In this document: positions 17,917 to 26,084 of the stretch, one piece after another | How positions within the stretch are numbered: position 1 is the stretch's first letter | Layout of the letters: the number at the start of each line of letters is the position of its first letter | Origin: an uncultured Enterobacteriaceae bacterium | Lineage (GTDB): Bacteria > Pseudomonadota > Gammaproteobacteria > Enterobacterales > Enterobacteriaceae | NCBI GenBank assembly: GCA_936920625.1 | Contig: CAKZHC010000051.1 | Location: forward strand, 1 to 64,000 | Direction of reading: 5' to 3' | Length of the DNA stretch: 64,000 nt | Notes under the pieces: model-generated | Seen by the model: the letters and a program-made list of their open reading frames with translations, nothing else | The model's database searches: none | What the model was told of the DNA's origin: nothing | Translations under genes and position numbers: made by a program

Positions 17917-18131
17917 ATGTTTTTTTCGCGCTAACTATCGGGTTACTAGTGTACTGGTGGATTTTGTCATTTATCCCTTTTCTGGGGTCAGTTCTGGGAG
18001 TAATGGGCGCCGTGCATGGATGGGGCTGGGAATGGTGGCAGGCGGGTTTCCTATTCTTCGGCAACTTCATACTTATCCTGCTTTTTGGCGGTTTAGAACT
18101 GATATCGGAAAAACTAAAACAACACTGGTAA
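17913..18131 (+). CDS. Small Trp-rich membrane protein, 72 aa
   Basis: Two or three hydrophobic segments (FFALTIGLLVYWWILSF; FLGSVLGVMG; FLFFGNFILILLFGGLEL) are separated by the Trp-rich turn HGWGWEWWQAG, with a short charged tail SEKLKQHW. It starts inside the stop of the preceding 31-aa ORF (ATGA). I do not recognise the family. It is followed 65 bases later by an exported protein on the same strand, so the three ORFs at 17821-18625 may be one operon. Likely inner-membrane. Confidence 0.6.
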   Translation: MNVFFALTIGLLVYWWILSFIPFLGSVLGVMGAVHGWGWEWWQAGFLFFGNFILILLFGGLELISEKLKQHW

Positions 18132-18196
18132 TGACCACAGGACTGTAATGCAGTCAGGGTTCAGACCAGGACTTTGACTAACGGAGACAAAACACA

Positions 18197-18625
18197 ATGA
18201 AATATATTACAGCAATTCTTGTAACACTGCCTTTTTCAGCACTTTCAGCAACTCACTGTTTTTACAATCTGTCAAACGTTGACGTCTGCAAACAAGCGGC
18301 CAAAATGGCAAATGAAATAAAATCGGATTTGCCATTGAATGTGTCCAAGGATGTCAGCCTTTATGCTGTTGAGGTAAAAGATAATAAGCTAATTGCTTAT
18401 GTCAGATTAAATTATAGTGAATATGATGCTTTAAAAATTTATCCATGGGCAAAAAAATCATGGGGGTTCTTTAAAAATCAATGGAGAGACACTGTCACAG
18501 CTTTTGCTTGTGGAGATGAAAATAGTTTGAAATCTTTCGTCAGAATGGGCGGCGAGCTGCAATATATTTATTCTTTCATCAACGGCGACCCATACGACAG
18601 TTTCAGCATCGTCTATTGCAAGTAA
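18197..18625 (+). CDS. Uncharacterised exported protein with four cysteines
   Basis: 142 aa with signal peptide MKYITAILVTLPFSALSA and a mature part starting THCFYNLSNVDVC. Four Cys remain after cleavage (two near the N-terminus, one in TAFACGDEN, one in the C-terminal VYCK), enough for two disulfide bonds. This fits a periplasmic or secreted protein. A GGAG ribosome-binding site precedes the ATG. Base composition is AT-rich compared with neighbouring core genes. I do not recognise the family. It is part of the accessory segment and possibly co-transcribed with the two small membrane ORFs upstream. Confidence 0.7.
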   Translation: MKYITAILVTLPFSALSATHCFYNLSNVDVCKQAAKMANEIKSDLPLNVSKDVSLYAVEVKDNKLIAYVRLNYSEYDALKIYPWAKKSWGFFKNQWRDTVTAFACGDENSLKSFVRMGGELQYIYSFINGDPYDSFSIVYCK

Positions 18626-18740
18626 AGCCTCTGACTACTTCCCAGAAGAGGAAAGCGTTGTTTTACAGCCTGCTCCGACAGTTTTAACTTTGGTGCAAAG
18701 TCTGACTTGCAAAGCAATATGGCTTTAGGGAATTAGCTTC

Positions 18741-19062
18741 TTACCCATCATTTGCAATTTTCGGTTTGTCTTTGTGCTTCAGACAGAAGTCAGTACGGTC
18801 TTCACAGTATTTCTGATCGATCAGGTTACATAATTCTTTACTGGCTTTCATCCATAATTCCCCGGCAAATACGTATTTACCCTGACATTCATAGTACATT
18901 GCTTTTTCTAAAATCTGTTAGTAAACCCGGCAGTGATTTTTCATAGTATTTTTCTTCATAAAATTTATCTGATAGAGTTCCAGCTTCAAAAAATATCGCA
19001 ACCGTAATAACTCCTGTAAGGATTTAGACTAAAAAGAATGTAGCTACATTCTCAATATACAT
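18741..19062 (-). pseudogene. Decayed small membrane-anchored protein
   Basis: From ATG 19062 the frame reads MYIENVATFFLV, hits TAA at 19024-19026, and continues ILTGVITVAIFFEAGTLSDK, then FYEEKYYEKSLPGLLTD. It then shifts near 18905-18915 to LEKAMYYECQGKYVFAGELW, SKELCNLIDQKYCEDRTDFC, ending KIANDG-TAA at 18741-18743. The pieces fit one protein of about 107 aa: an N-terminal transmembrane helix (ATFFLVILTGVITVAIFF) and a soluble domain with five cysteines. One nonsense and one frameshift lesion are visible. Family unknown. It begins directly after the stop of the ORF at 19063-19254. Confidence 0.6.
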
Positions 19063-19254
19063 TTATCCGAATCTTATATATCTCATTACATACCTGAGAG
19101 TTATAAAATATTTCTTTTCAGGATTAATAGCAAAAAATCTATTATTTATATAAACTAGTGATTTATGCTCATAAGAGCATAGTATTGCAACCAAACCAAA
19201 GTCACGATAAAACTCGCGTATGCTTTTTATATCTAGAGTTTTCCACCTAACCAC
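19063..19254 (-). CDS. Hypothetical 63-aa ORF or gene remnant
   Basis: Reads from GTG 19254: VVRWKTLDIKSIREFYRDFG, then LVAILCSYEHKSLVYINNRF and a C-terminus rich in Tyr/Arg (RYVMRYIRFG). The composition looks protein-like, and the stop abuts the ATG of the decayed gene downstream (TAA-ATG), which suggests a former two-gene operon. There is no clear ribosome-binding site, and the frame is open a little further upstream to a TAG. It could be the C-terminal end of a larger lost gene. AT-rich; not recognised. Confidence 0.35.
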   Translation of the reverse strand: MVRWKTLDIKSIREFYRDFGLVAILCSYEHKSLVYINNRFFAINPEKKYFITLRYVMRYIRFG

Positions 19255-19595
19255 TTGTCTCGAATTTATAAAAATTACTAACTAGATCATTACCAAAATT
19301 CAAATCGAAATGATCTGGTTTCTTCAAAAGGAAAACCCATATTTTATAAGATCAGATATTCTGACCACCATTTTTATCAAGGAGTTTTCTGCGATGAGTA
19401 GGAGTCTCTGCGAGATCTGGTTCCAAACCGGTAACACATAATTTGCAGCTTTCCCGGCTTACGAATCTGATTAAAACACAGTGCAGGGATTCATCCCTGC
19501 TGTTTGTACTGTGCAGTTCATATTCCTGCAAGCGCCTTTCTTTGCGAATTTATTTGCCCGGTTTAATAATATGCTGATTATGATAAAAAATGCCA
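19255..19595. other. Gap in the accessory segment
   Basis: 341 bases with no supported gene. A 15-codon plus-strand ORF at 19394 (MSRSLCEIWFQTGNT) has an AAGGAG nine bases upstream but is too short to call. A hairpin at 19483-19500 is listed separately. Confidence 0.4.
19483..19500 (-). terminator. Possible terminator hairpin downstream of the pentapeptide gene
   Basis: GCAGGGATTCATCCCTGC has arms of 7-8 bp. On the minus strand it is followed by ACTGTGTTTT, an imperfect U tract, about 95 bases past the stop of the pentapeptide-repeat gene. On the plus strand the tail is TGTTTGT. Either direction is possible. Confidence 0.4.
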
Positions 19596-20201
19596 TTATT
19601 CAGATAACTCAATATCAAGACTGTTTAATAGCGATACCGCTTCAGGCAAGGTGAATTTTGCATTTTTAATATTGTTATGAAAGATATTGATACTGTAGTT
19701 TACAGAGTCAGTAAAGTTGGCATCCGTCAAATTAGTATGATGAAATGTGCTGTGTAACAGGTCACTCCCGGTGAAGTCCACTCCCTGACAATCAGCTTCG
19801 TTGAAGTCAGCCTCGTGAATACGGCATTCTGCCATTTTTACTTCAGTCAGATTCAGGCCGAAGAAGGAACTGTCATTAAGAATACAGCGTTCGAACGCAA
19901 ACGATACCGCCATTTTTACTGAGGGCCAGCTAGCACTGGTCCAGTTGATACCTAACATCTTGCAGCCGATAAATTTTACATCCATAAAGCTGCTTTGCGG
20001 TAGCTGAAGCAAACTTAAATTACAATCAATAAATTCGCATTCACTGAATTTACATTGGTGAAACACTGCTTCAGTAAAATTAGACTGCCGGAAGATACAC
20101 TCTTCGAATCGCATCCGCTTGTGAACCTGCATGGAGTAATTCTGATTATTAAAAATTTCTCCGACGTATACTTCTTTTGTAAATTGATCGTTCTGCATCA
20201 A
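19596..20201 (-). CDS. Pentapeptide-repeat protein (McbG/Qnr-like architecture)
   Basis: 201 aa. Tandem A(D/N)LxX-type pentapeptides run through much of the chain: FEECIFRQSNFTEAVFHQCKF, FSECEFIDCNLSLLQL, then CRIHEADFNEADCQGVDF, TGSDLLHSTFHHTNLTDANF. A short break (GINWTSASWPSVKMAVSFAF) and a C-terminal helix (PEAVSLLNSLDIELSE) complete a right-handed quadrilateral beta-helix. Size and layout resemble McbG and Qnr, DNA mimics that shield gyrase from toxins or quinolones, but many pentapeptide proteins of this size have no known role. The start could be either of two adjacent Met codons. No biosynthetic cluster is next to it, so a self-immunity role is unsupported. Confidence 0.8.
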   Translation of the reverse strand: MMQNDQFTKEVYVGEIFNNQNYSMQVHKRMRFEECIFRQSNFTEAVFHQCKFSECEFIDCNLSLLQLPQSSFMDVKFIGCKMLGINWTSASWPSVKMAVSFAFERCILNDSSFFGLNLTEVKMAECRIHEADFNEADCQGVDFTGSDLLHSTFHHTNLTDANFTDSVNYSINIFHNNIKNAKFTLPEAVSLLNSLDIELSE

Positions 20202-20404
20202 TACTCACCTAGTTGATCAGTGGTTTTCAGATAACATATATTCTTCATTCTCACATGGCACCGGCTAGTAGCTGCGTGAAAAAGTGACTCACTGAACACG
20301 TTATATTGTACGCTCTCGTCATATCATTCATACCACCTTCACTGCGAAATATCATAACAGCCAGAGACGCAACAAGCTTCTTTTCATGCTGGCGCTGATT
20401 ATGA

Positions 20405-21289
20405 TCAAATTCTGTAACACGGGTCCGGTCTCTGAGCAACCAGCCGGTCAGCTATCCAGCGCCCGGCCGGCCCCGGAGGAGTACGGCGTGACCATACCGC
20501 ATCCACCTGGATCTTTTGTGGCCACCCCCTGACTGGCAGTTCAGTTAACTTCTGATGGCCAAACTGTTTGACCAGCCAGCAGGGGAGTATACTCCAGCCA
20601 AACCCTTGTTCTGCCATCTCTAACAGAATTAAATAAGAAGGTGCAAACCAGCTGGCATGTATAGCGGGTAGCGAAAACTTTTCTGTATAAGTATTCAGAC
20701 GTAGCTGACGCACTGAACGCAAATCAGCCTCAGTAACCTGAGACTGACGGCAAAGCCGATGACTATGATGAAGGTAGATCGCCATTTGTGCTTCTACCTG
20801 TAGCCGCGCAGTGACGACATCTGTTGGATAGGCTGGCTGTACACGAATAACGCCAAGGTTGGCCCGCTGTTGTTGCAGCAGTTCAATAACATCTTCATCC
20901 TCAGCGATCAGACATTCAAATTCTATATCAGGATATCGTTCAGCAAATTCTCTCAGTAGCTGCTCATGGTAGTTGGCCTGCCAGAAGTCAGAAATAGCGA
21001 GTGTCAGGCAGGGTTCCACCTCACCTGAGAGTCTGACTGCTAGCTCATCCAGCCTGGCGCCAGCCTTAAGAATCTCCTTTACCTGTTCCAGTGCCCGCCT
21101 GCCTTCACTCGTGAGCGCCGATGCCCTCCCCTGACGATGAAATAATAAAAATCCCAAATCACTTTCCAGATTTGCAATGGCGGTACTAATAGTGGACTGA
21201 CTTTTACGCAGTGCACGGGCCGCCGCAGAAAATGATCCGCTTTCCGCCGCCTGCACAAAAGCTTCCAACGATTCCGGTGAGTAACGCAT
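20405..21289 (-). CDS. LysR-type transcriptional regulator
   Basis: 294 aa. An N-terminal winged helix-turn-helix (SLEAFVQAAESGSFSAAARALRKSQSTISTAIANLE) is followed by the linker helix and a C-terminal periplasmic-binding-protein-like effector domain starting near residue 93 (CLTLAISDFWQANYHEQLLREFAERYPDIEFE). Length is normal for the family. It is divergent from the PACE efflux gene across 83 bases that contain a T-N11-A palindrome, so it most likely controls that gene, in the way AceR controls AceI in Acinetobacter. The effector is unknown. The C-terminus (PAGRWIADRLVAQRPDPCYRI) seems complete. Confidence 0.9.
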   Translation of the reverse strand: MRYSPESLEAFVQAAESGSFSAAARALRKSQSTISTAIANLESDLGFLLFHRQGRASALTSEGRRALEQVKEILKAGARLDELAVRLSGEVEPCLTLAISDFWQANYHEQLLREFAERYPDIEFECLIAEDEDVIELLQQQRANLGVIRVQPAYPTDVVTARLQVEAQMAIYLHHSHRLCRQSQVTEADLRSVRQLRLNTYTEKFSLPAIHASWFAPSYLILLEMAEQGFGWSILPCWLVKQFGHQKLTELPVRGWPQKIQVDAVWSRRTPPGPAGRWIADRLVAQRPDPCYRI

Positions 21290-21295
21290 TTATCT

Positions 21296-21310
21296 ATCGC
21301 TTTTATCGAT
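21296..21310. promoter_or_regulatory. Candidate LysR-regulator binding box
   Basis: ATCG-CTTTTAT-CGAT contains the T-N11-A core (21297-21309) with dyad symmetry, as LysR-type regulators prefer. It lies in the 83-base divergent interval between the LysR gene and the PACE transporter, about 60-75 bases from the transporter ATG. Confidence 0.4.
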
Positions 21311-21372
21311 GAGTATTAATTTTATTTTAACAAAACATCAGCAGATAATATTGTTTTTGCCGGAGGCATACC

Positions 21373-21804
21373 ATGCGTACCCGATCATTAACAGAAAGAA
21401 TAATTCACGCTGTTTTTTATGAGATAGTAGCAATATTCACGCTTTCCCCGATTGTGGCTTTAGTTATGAATAAGCCTTTTTTCCAGATGGGAACACTGGC
21501 GGTGCTGCTCGCGACAATTGCTATGATATGGAATATGATCTACAACGCCGTGTTTGATCGTTTTTACCCTCCGGGTACTCCACGATCACCGCGGGTACGT
21601 GTGTTGCATGGTTTGGGTTTTGAAGGGGGATTCATTTTAATAGGAGTCCCCCCGGCAGCATTGATGCTTAATATCAGTTTACTTCAGGCGTTTATGCTGG
21701 ACATCGTTTTCTTTTTGCTCTTTCTCCCCTATACCATTATCTACAACTGGATATATGACCGCATTCGAGCACACATCATAACGAAGATGCAGTCTGGTCA
21801 ATGA
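21373..21804 (+). CDS. PACE-family antimicrobial efflux protein (AceI-like)
   Basis: 143 aa with four membrane helices arranged as two bacterial transmembrane pair domains: RIIHAVFYEIVAIFTLSPIV, then LLATIAMIWNMIYNAVFDRF, and the repeat RVLHGLGFEGGFILIGVPPA, then MLDIVFFLLFLPYTIIYNWIYD. The paired motifs HA-x3-E (conserved Glu in the first helix), WNMIxNxxFD and Y-x3-YNWxYD define the PACE family. Members export chlorhexidine, other biocides and short-chain diamines by proton antiport. It is divergent from a LysR gene. Its stop overlaps the convergent ushA remnant by 7 bases. Confidence 0.9.
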   Translation: MRTRSLTERIIHAVFYEIVAIFTLSPIVALVMNKPFFQMGTLAVLLATIAMIWNMIYNAVFDRFYPPGTPRSPRVRVLHGLGFEGGFILIGVPPAALMLNISLLQAFMLDIVFFLLFLPYTIIYNWIYDRIRAHIITKMQSGQ

Positions 21805-23485
21805 TCTGTTCCTGCTTCAGCTAAGATGGGCTGGGGATGACTCAGCGAATATACAATTTCATTTGCAGGTTCAAAACTGCTGGCATCCAAGGGGCTGTGC
21901 TGCTCGATATAACTTTTCAATATCTCATTAATAGCTATACCTGTACTGACAAAACCAAGTCGGTTATCAAGGACAGGATAATCTGCTCCGCCAGCAGCAA
22001 GATAATCTATGGTTGCCAGACGATAGATTTTATCAGGGTTTAGCGGCCATCCATCGATTTTTATATCGTGAACATCTTGACCATCCGATACCAGACTGAC
22101 ATTGGCAAACTGAGTATAATTCTTCGTACCGTTGACAACATGAGTAAGGTATTTTTTCACCTCACGGCCATCCATTTCCACATACGCTAAAGTGCTTTTG
22201 AACGGCAGCATTTTAAGTATGTCGCGATAACTGATATCACCATCCCTGATCGAATCACGAATGGCTCCGCCATTGATTAACGCGAAATCAGCATTGGCCT
22301 TTTCCCTCATCGCCGTCAGCAATAAACGAGCCAGGTTGGTCTGTTCAGTACGGACTTTTCTCCGATCTCCCTCAAGATGACCCTTAACATGACCAATCTT
22401 GGCATCGAGCAATGACTCACCCTTCTCCTGAAACGGCATCAATAGCTTTTGCATTTCTGGGTCCTGTGCGGCGGGTTTAGTATAATTTACCCAAGTAGCA
22501 GTACCATCAGAATTAATCACTTTGTGTTTCAGATTGACCGGTATCAGTTCATAATGCTCAAGCTGTAGTTTGCCGTTGCGAAATGTAAAATCAGCCCGGC
22601 CAACATACTTACCCCATTCACCAGCCTGAACAATCCAGGTACCGTTTTGTTTATCCGGCAGGCAGGGTGTACCTGGGATGTAGTCTTTCTGCGTATGATT
22701 ATCATTTTCCATGCAAACTGTTTGCTGAGTGTGTCCACCGACAATCAAATCCAGAAAACCTGTTGGTAGTTCACGTGCCATACTGACATCACCCGGCGCT
22801 TCCAACCCGTGCTTGCCATCGTCGTAATGTCCCATATGGGTGGCAGCAATGATGACGTCTGGTTTTACTGTGGTGCGTAACGTTTCTACAACCTCTCTCG
22901 CCTCGGTGGCGGGTTTATGCAATTCGATATCCGATAGATTTCGCGGATCACTTACTTTAATTGTGTCATCAGTGGTCAGCCCGATGACGGCAATTTTTAG
23001 CCCGGATCGATCAAACACTGCCCACGGCTGGAACAGACGGTGGCCAGTGCTTTTTTGGTAAATATTTGCCGACAATAATGGAAACGTCGCCCACTTCTGC
23101 TGTTGTCGCAGTACCGACGATGGATTATCAAACTCATGATTACCAAGCGCCATGGCGTCATAACCAGCCAGACTCATTCCACGAAAATCGGGTTCAGCGT
23201 ACTGCATATCCGATTCTGGTATCCCGGTATTAATATCACCAGCAGAGAGCACCAGCACCGAGCCACCATCTGCCTGTACCTCCTACGTATCTTATCTATT
23301 ATGGTTTTTTGTGCAGCCAGCCCATATTCACCATACTCATCTGGCCAGAAATGGCCATGGAGATCATTGGTATGTAACACATTGAATTTATAAGTTTTGT
23401 CTTCTGCCCAGCCGCTGGCCAGAAAGGGAGTTATTGATAGAGAAATTGCCAATCCGATGATAATACTTCGCTTGATCTGTTTCAC
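21798..23485 (-). pseudogene. ushA: Periplasmic 5'-nucleotidase/UDP-sugar hydrolase UshA, frameshifted
   Basis: UshA hydrolyses UDP-sugars and nucleotides in the periplasm. The N-terminus has a signal peptide and the metal motif VLHTNDLHGHFWPDEYGEYG; the frame then derails at IRRRYRQMVARC. Restoring one G at about 23280-23283 (AGGAGG to AGGGAGG) gives IRREVQADGGSVLVLS, which joins directly to GGDINTG-like AGDINTGIPESDMQ and the rest of a normal protein: GNHEFDNP, ATHMGHYDDG, VGGHTQ, VQAGEWGKYVGRADF, then the C-terminal substrate domain. The restored protein would be about 562 aa (E. coli 550). A single-base deletion is therefore the only visible lesion. The downstream frame on its own would lack the signal peptide and the first metal ligands. 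Confidence 0.92.
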
Positions 23486-24122
23486 TACTGCTCTCCTTAC
23501 TTAAATTTGTAGGTAATTTTTACCTAGATCAGCGCTGACAAATCCAAAACTTGATTTTTAGCGATATAACACATCACTACTCTTTATTTCCGCCTCTGAT
23601 ACGCCGTACCACTTGATCAATCCGGCATAAAGGCGCCATAAAAAGTTAATCAGGTCCGCTGATACAGTGAGTTTAAACGTCAGTCATTATGTCAAAGTAA
23701 GCTCTAATCGGAAGGCAGAACAGTTCACAACTGATCGTATTTTAATCATATGAGCTGATTCATTGATTTTGATACTATAATGGTCCTAAGAAGAATTGAG
23801 ATTTTTTAGAAAGAATTCGTAATGTAAGTAATCACTAATATCAATTAATTAGATATTTCACATTGACGAAAAATAATTTCTATAATTTTTCATAAAAAAT
23901 AGTCACGAATATCTGAGTTATATGTGATTATTTCCAGTTTTTATTCAGTAAAATCAATGAAATTTTTGATATTACTCTCTGATACGATATTTAGTAATCA
24001 ATGACAGGACAATTTATGATTTTATCTGGCTTGTCGTCTTAAATGGTGAGTGTTAAAAATTTTAAATCAAACTGAAACCTACCAGCGAGTCTGTTTATAC
24101 ACAGTTAATAAAGGAGGCCGGG
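23486..24122. other. AT-rich gap between ushA and ybaL
   Basis: 637 bases with no supported gene. In E. coli the fosmidomycin-resistance gene fsr lies between ushA and ybaL; no recognisable trace of it remains. The AT-rich stretch at 23800-24000 should include the ybaL promoter, which I cannot define. A good ribosome-binding site (AAAGGAGG) is seen just before ybaL. Confidence 0.5.
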
Positions 24123-25805
24123 ATGCATCATGCCACACCCCTCATCACCACCATTGTGGGTGGATTGGTTCTTGCTTTTCTGTTGGGAATGCTGGCTAAC
24201 CGGCTGCGTATTTCTCCACTCGTGGGATATCTGCTGGCTGGGGTGCTGGCTGGTCCATATACACCGGGATTTGTTGCCGATACCAATCTGGCGCCTGAGT
24301 TAGCTGAGCTTGGGGTAATTTTGCTTATGTTTGGTGTAGGGCTGCACTTCTCCATGAAGGATTTAATGGCGGTAAAGTCAATTGCCATTCCCGGAGCAGT
24401 ACTACAAATTACCGTAGCAACGCTGCTGGGCATGGCCTTATCGACTTTTTTGGGCTGGTCTCTGCTGGCGGGTCTGGTATTTGGCCTGTGCCTTTCAACC
24501 GCCAGTACCGTTGTTCTGCTCCGTGCACTGGAGGAACGGCAACTCATTGACAGTCAGCGTGGTCAGATGGCCATTGGCTGGCTGATTGTCGAAGACCTAG
24601 TGATGGTGTTAACGCTGGTCCTGCTACCCGCCATCGCCGCCATGCTTGAAGAGGGTAAAGCCAGCTTCGGTTTACTGGCCGGGGATTTACTGTTTACCAT
24701 CAGTAAAGTTGTGGCTTTTATGGTTCTGATGATGGTAGTTGGCCGCCGGATAGTACCGTGGATTTTAGCGCGTAGCGCCGCTACTGGCTCGCGGGAACTT
24801 TTCACTTTGTCTGTGCTCGCGCTTGCACTTGGCATTGCATTTGGCGCGATCGAGCTTTTCGATGTCTCATTTGCATTAGGCGCTTTCTTTGCAGGTATGG
24901 TACTTAATGAATCAGAGTTAAGTCAGCGTGCTGCTCACGATACCCTGCCACTGCGAGATGCCTTTGCTGTTCTCTTTTTTGTTTCTGTCGGCATGTTGTT
25001 TGACCCAATGATTCTGATTGAACGACCACTGGCAGTACTTGCCACGTTGACAATTATTGTAGTGGGGAAATCAGTTGCCGCTCTATTTTTAGTTCATCTT
25101 TTTGGTCACTCAAAACGTACTGCTCTGACCATTGCCGTCAGTCTGGCTCAGATTGGTGAATTTGCTTTTATTCTTGCAGGGCTGGGAATTACTCTTGGCA
25201 TCATGGAAGCTGAGGGACGTAATTTAGTGCTCGCTGGGGCAATTTTGTCGATTATGCTCAATCCGGTCCTCTTCGCACTTCTTACACGTTATCTGGATAA
25301 AAATGAAACCATTGAAGAACAGACACTGGAAGAAGCGGGTGAAGAAGATATTCAAATTCCAGTTGATATCTGTGGTCATGCAGTAGTCGTTGGCTATGGC
25401 CGGGTGGGAAGTCTGCTTAGCCAGCAGCTGATAGCATCCGGTATGCCCGTTGTGGTAATAGAAAATAATCGCACGCGTGTGGAAATTTTGCGTGAACAAG
25501 GCATAAGGGCTGTATTAGGCAACGGTGCTCGTAGCGATATTATGGAGCTAGCCCGGCTCGACTGCGCCCGCTGGTTATTACTTACTATACCAAATGGCTA
25601 TGAAGCTGGAGAAATCGTCACTGCTGCCAGAGAGCAGCGTCCAACTATTAATATCATCTCACGTGCCCACTATGACGATGAAGTAGAATATATTCTGGAA
25701 CGCGGGGCAAACCATGTTGTCATGGGTGAGCGAGAAATAGCAGGCAGTATTCTAAATAAGATGATGGAGCAGGAAAATGCTGCAACACAAAGCCTGTCCG
25801 TATAA
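24123..25805 (+). CDS. ybaL: CPA2-family cation/proton antiporter YbaL
   Basis: 560 aa (E. coli 558). Twelve or so membrane helices of the KefB/CPA2 antiporter type (LRISPLVGYLLAGVLAGPYTPGF; LMFGVGLHFSMKDL; CLSTASTVVLLRALEE; SFALGAFFAGMVLNESELS) are followed by a C-terminal RCK/TrkA-N domain that binds nucleotide (HAVVVGYGRVGSLLSQQL near residue 420). Predicted K+/H+ exchange in the inner membrane; the physiological role in E. coli is little known. Start preceded by AAGGAGG. The gene is full-length and conserved even though its E. coli neighbours fsr, gsk and aes are missing. Confidence 0.95.
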   Translation: MHHATPLITTIVGGLVLAFLLGMLANRLRISPLVGYLLAGVLAGPYTPGFVADTNLAPELAELGVILLMFGVGLHFSMKDLMAVKSIAIPGAVLQITVATLLGMALSTFLGWSLLAGLVFGLCLSTASTVVLLRALEERQLIDSQRGQMAIGWLIVEDLVMVLTLVLLPAIAAMLEEGKASFGLLAGDLLFTISKVVAFMVLMMVVGRRIVPWILARSAATGSRELFTLSVLALALGIAFGAIELFDVSFALGAFFAGMVLNESELSQRAAHDTLPLRDAFAVLFFVSVGMLFDPMILIERPLAVLATLTIIVVGKSVAALFLVHLFGHSKRTALTIAVSLAQIGEFAFILAGLGITLGIMEAEGRNLVLAGAILSIMLNPVLFALLTRYLDKNETIEEQTLEEAGEEDIQIPVDICGHAVVVGYGRVGSLLSQQLIASGMPVVVIENNRTRVEILREQGIRAVLGNGARSDIMELARLDCARWLLLTIPNGYEAGEIVTAAREQRPTINIISRAHYDDEVEYILERGANHVVMGEREIAGSILNKMMEQENAATQSLSV

Positions 25806-26084
25806 AGACAAAAGGTACGATTAGCACCGGAAGATGTCTCTCAGCGCCTTCAGGCTTAGCAATGCCCCCCGGCGCTTATGAGCTGGCTAATGGCCAGCTA
25901 ACATCGGTGTGTTTGAGTGTCTGTTTCAGCCGGAAAAGTGGATTGCGCGAGATATAGTCGCGATTATCACCAGCTGTTATAACCTGTCTCTACAGAGTAT
26001 CAAAGCAGCGCTTTCTGCCATCATATTCGATTCAGAGAATACCCGGCCGCCTGACCTTTCTCCAAAATATTATCTTCTGTTTTA

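Noticed and set aside
16250..20250. Intact prophage or integrative element at argU
   Set aside because: No integrase, no structural phage genes and no repeated tRNA 3' end in the window; only remnants are present.
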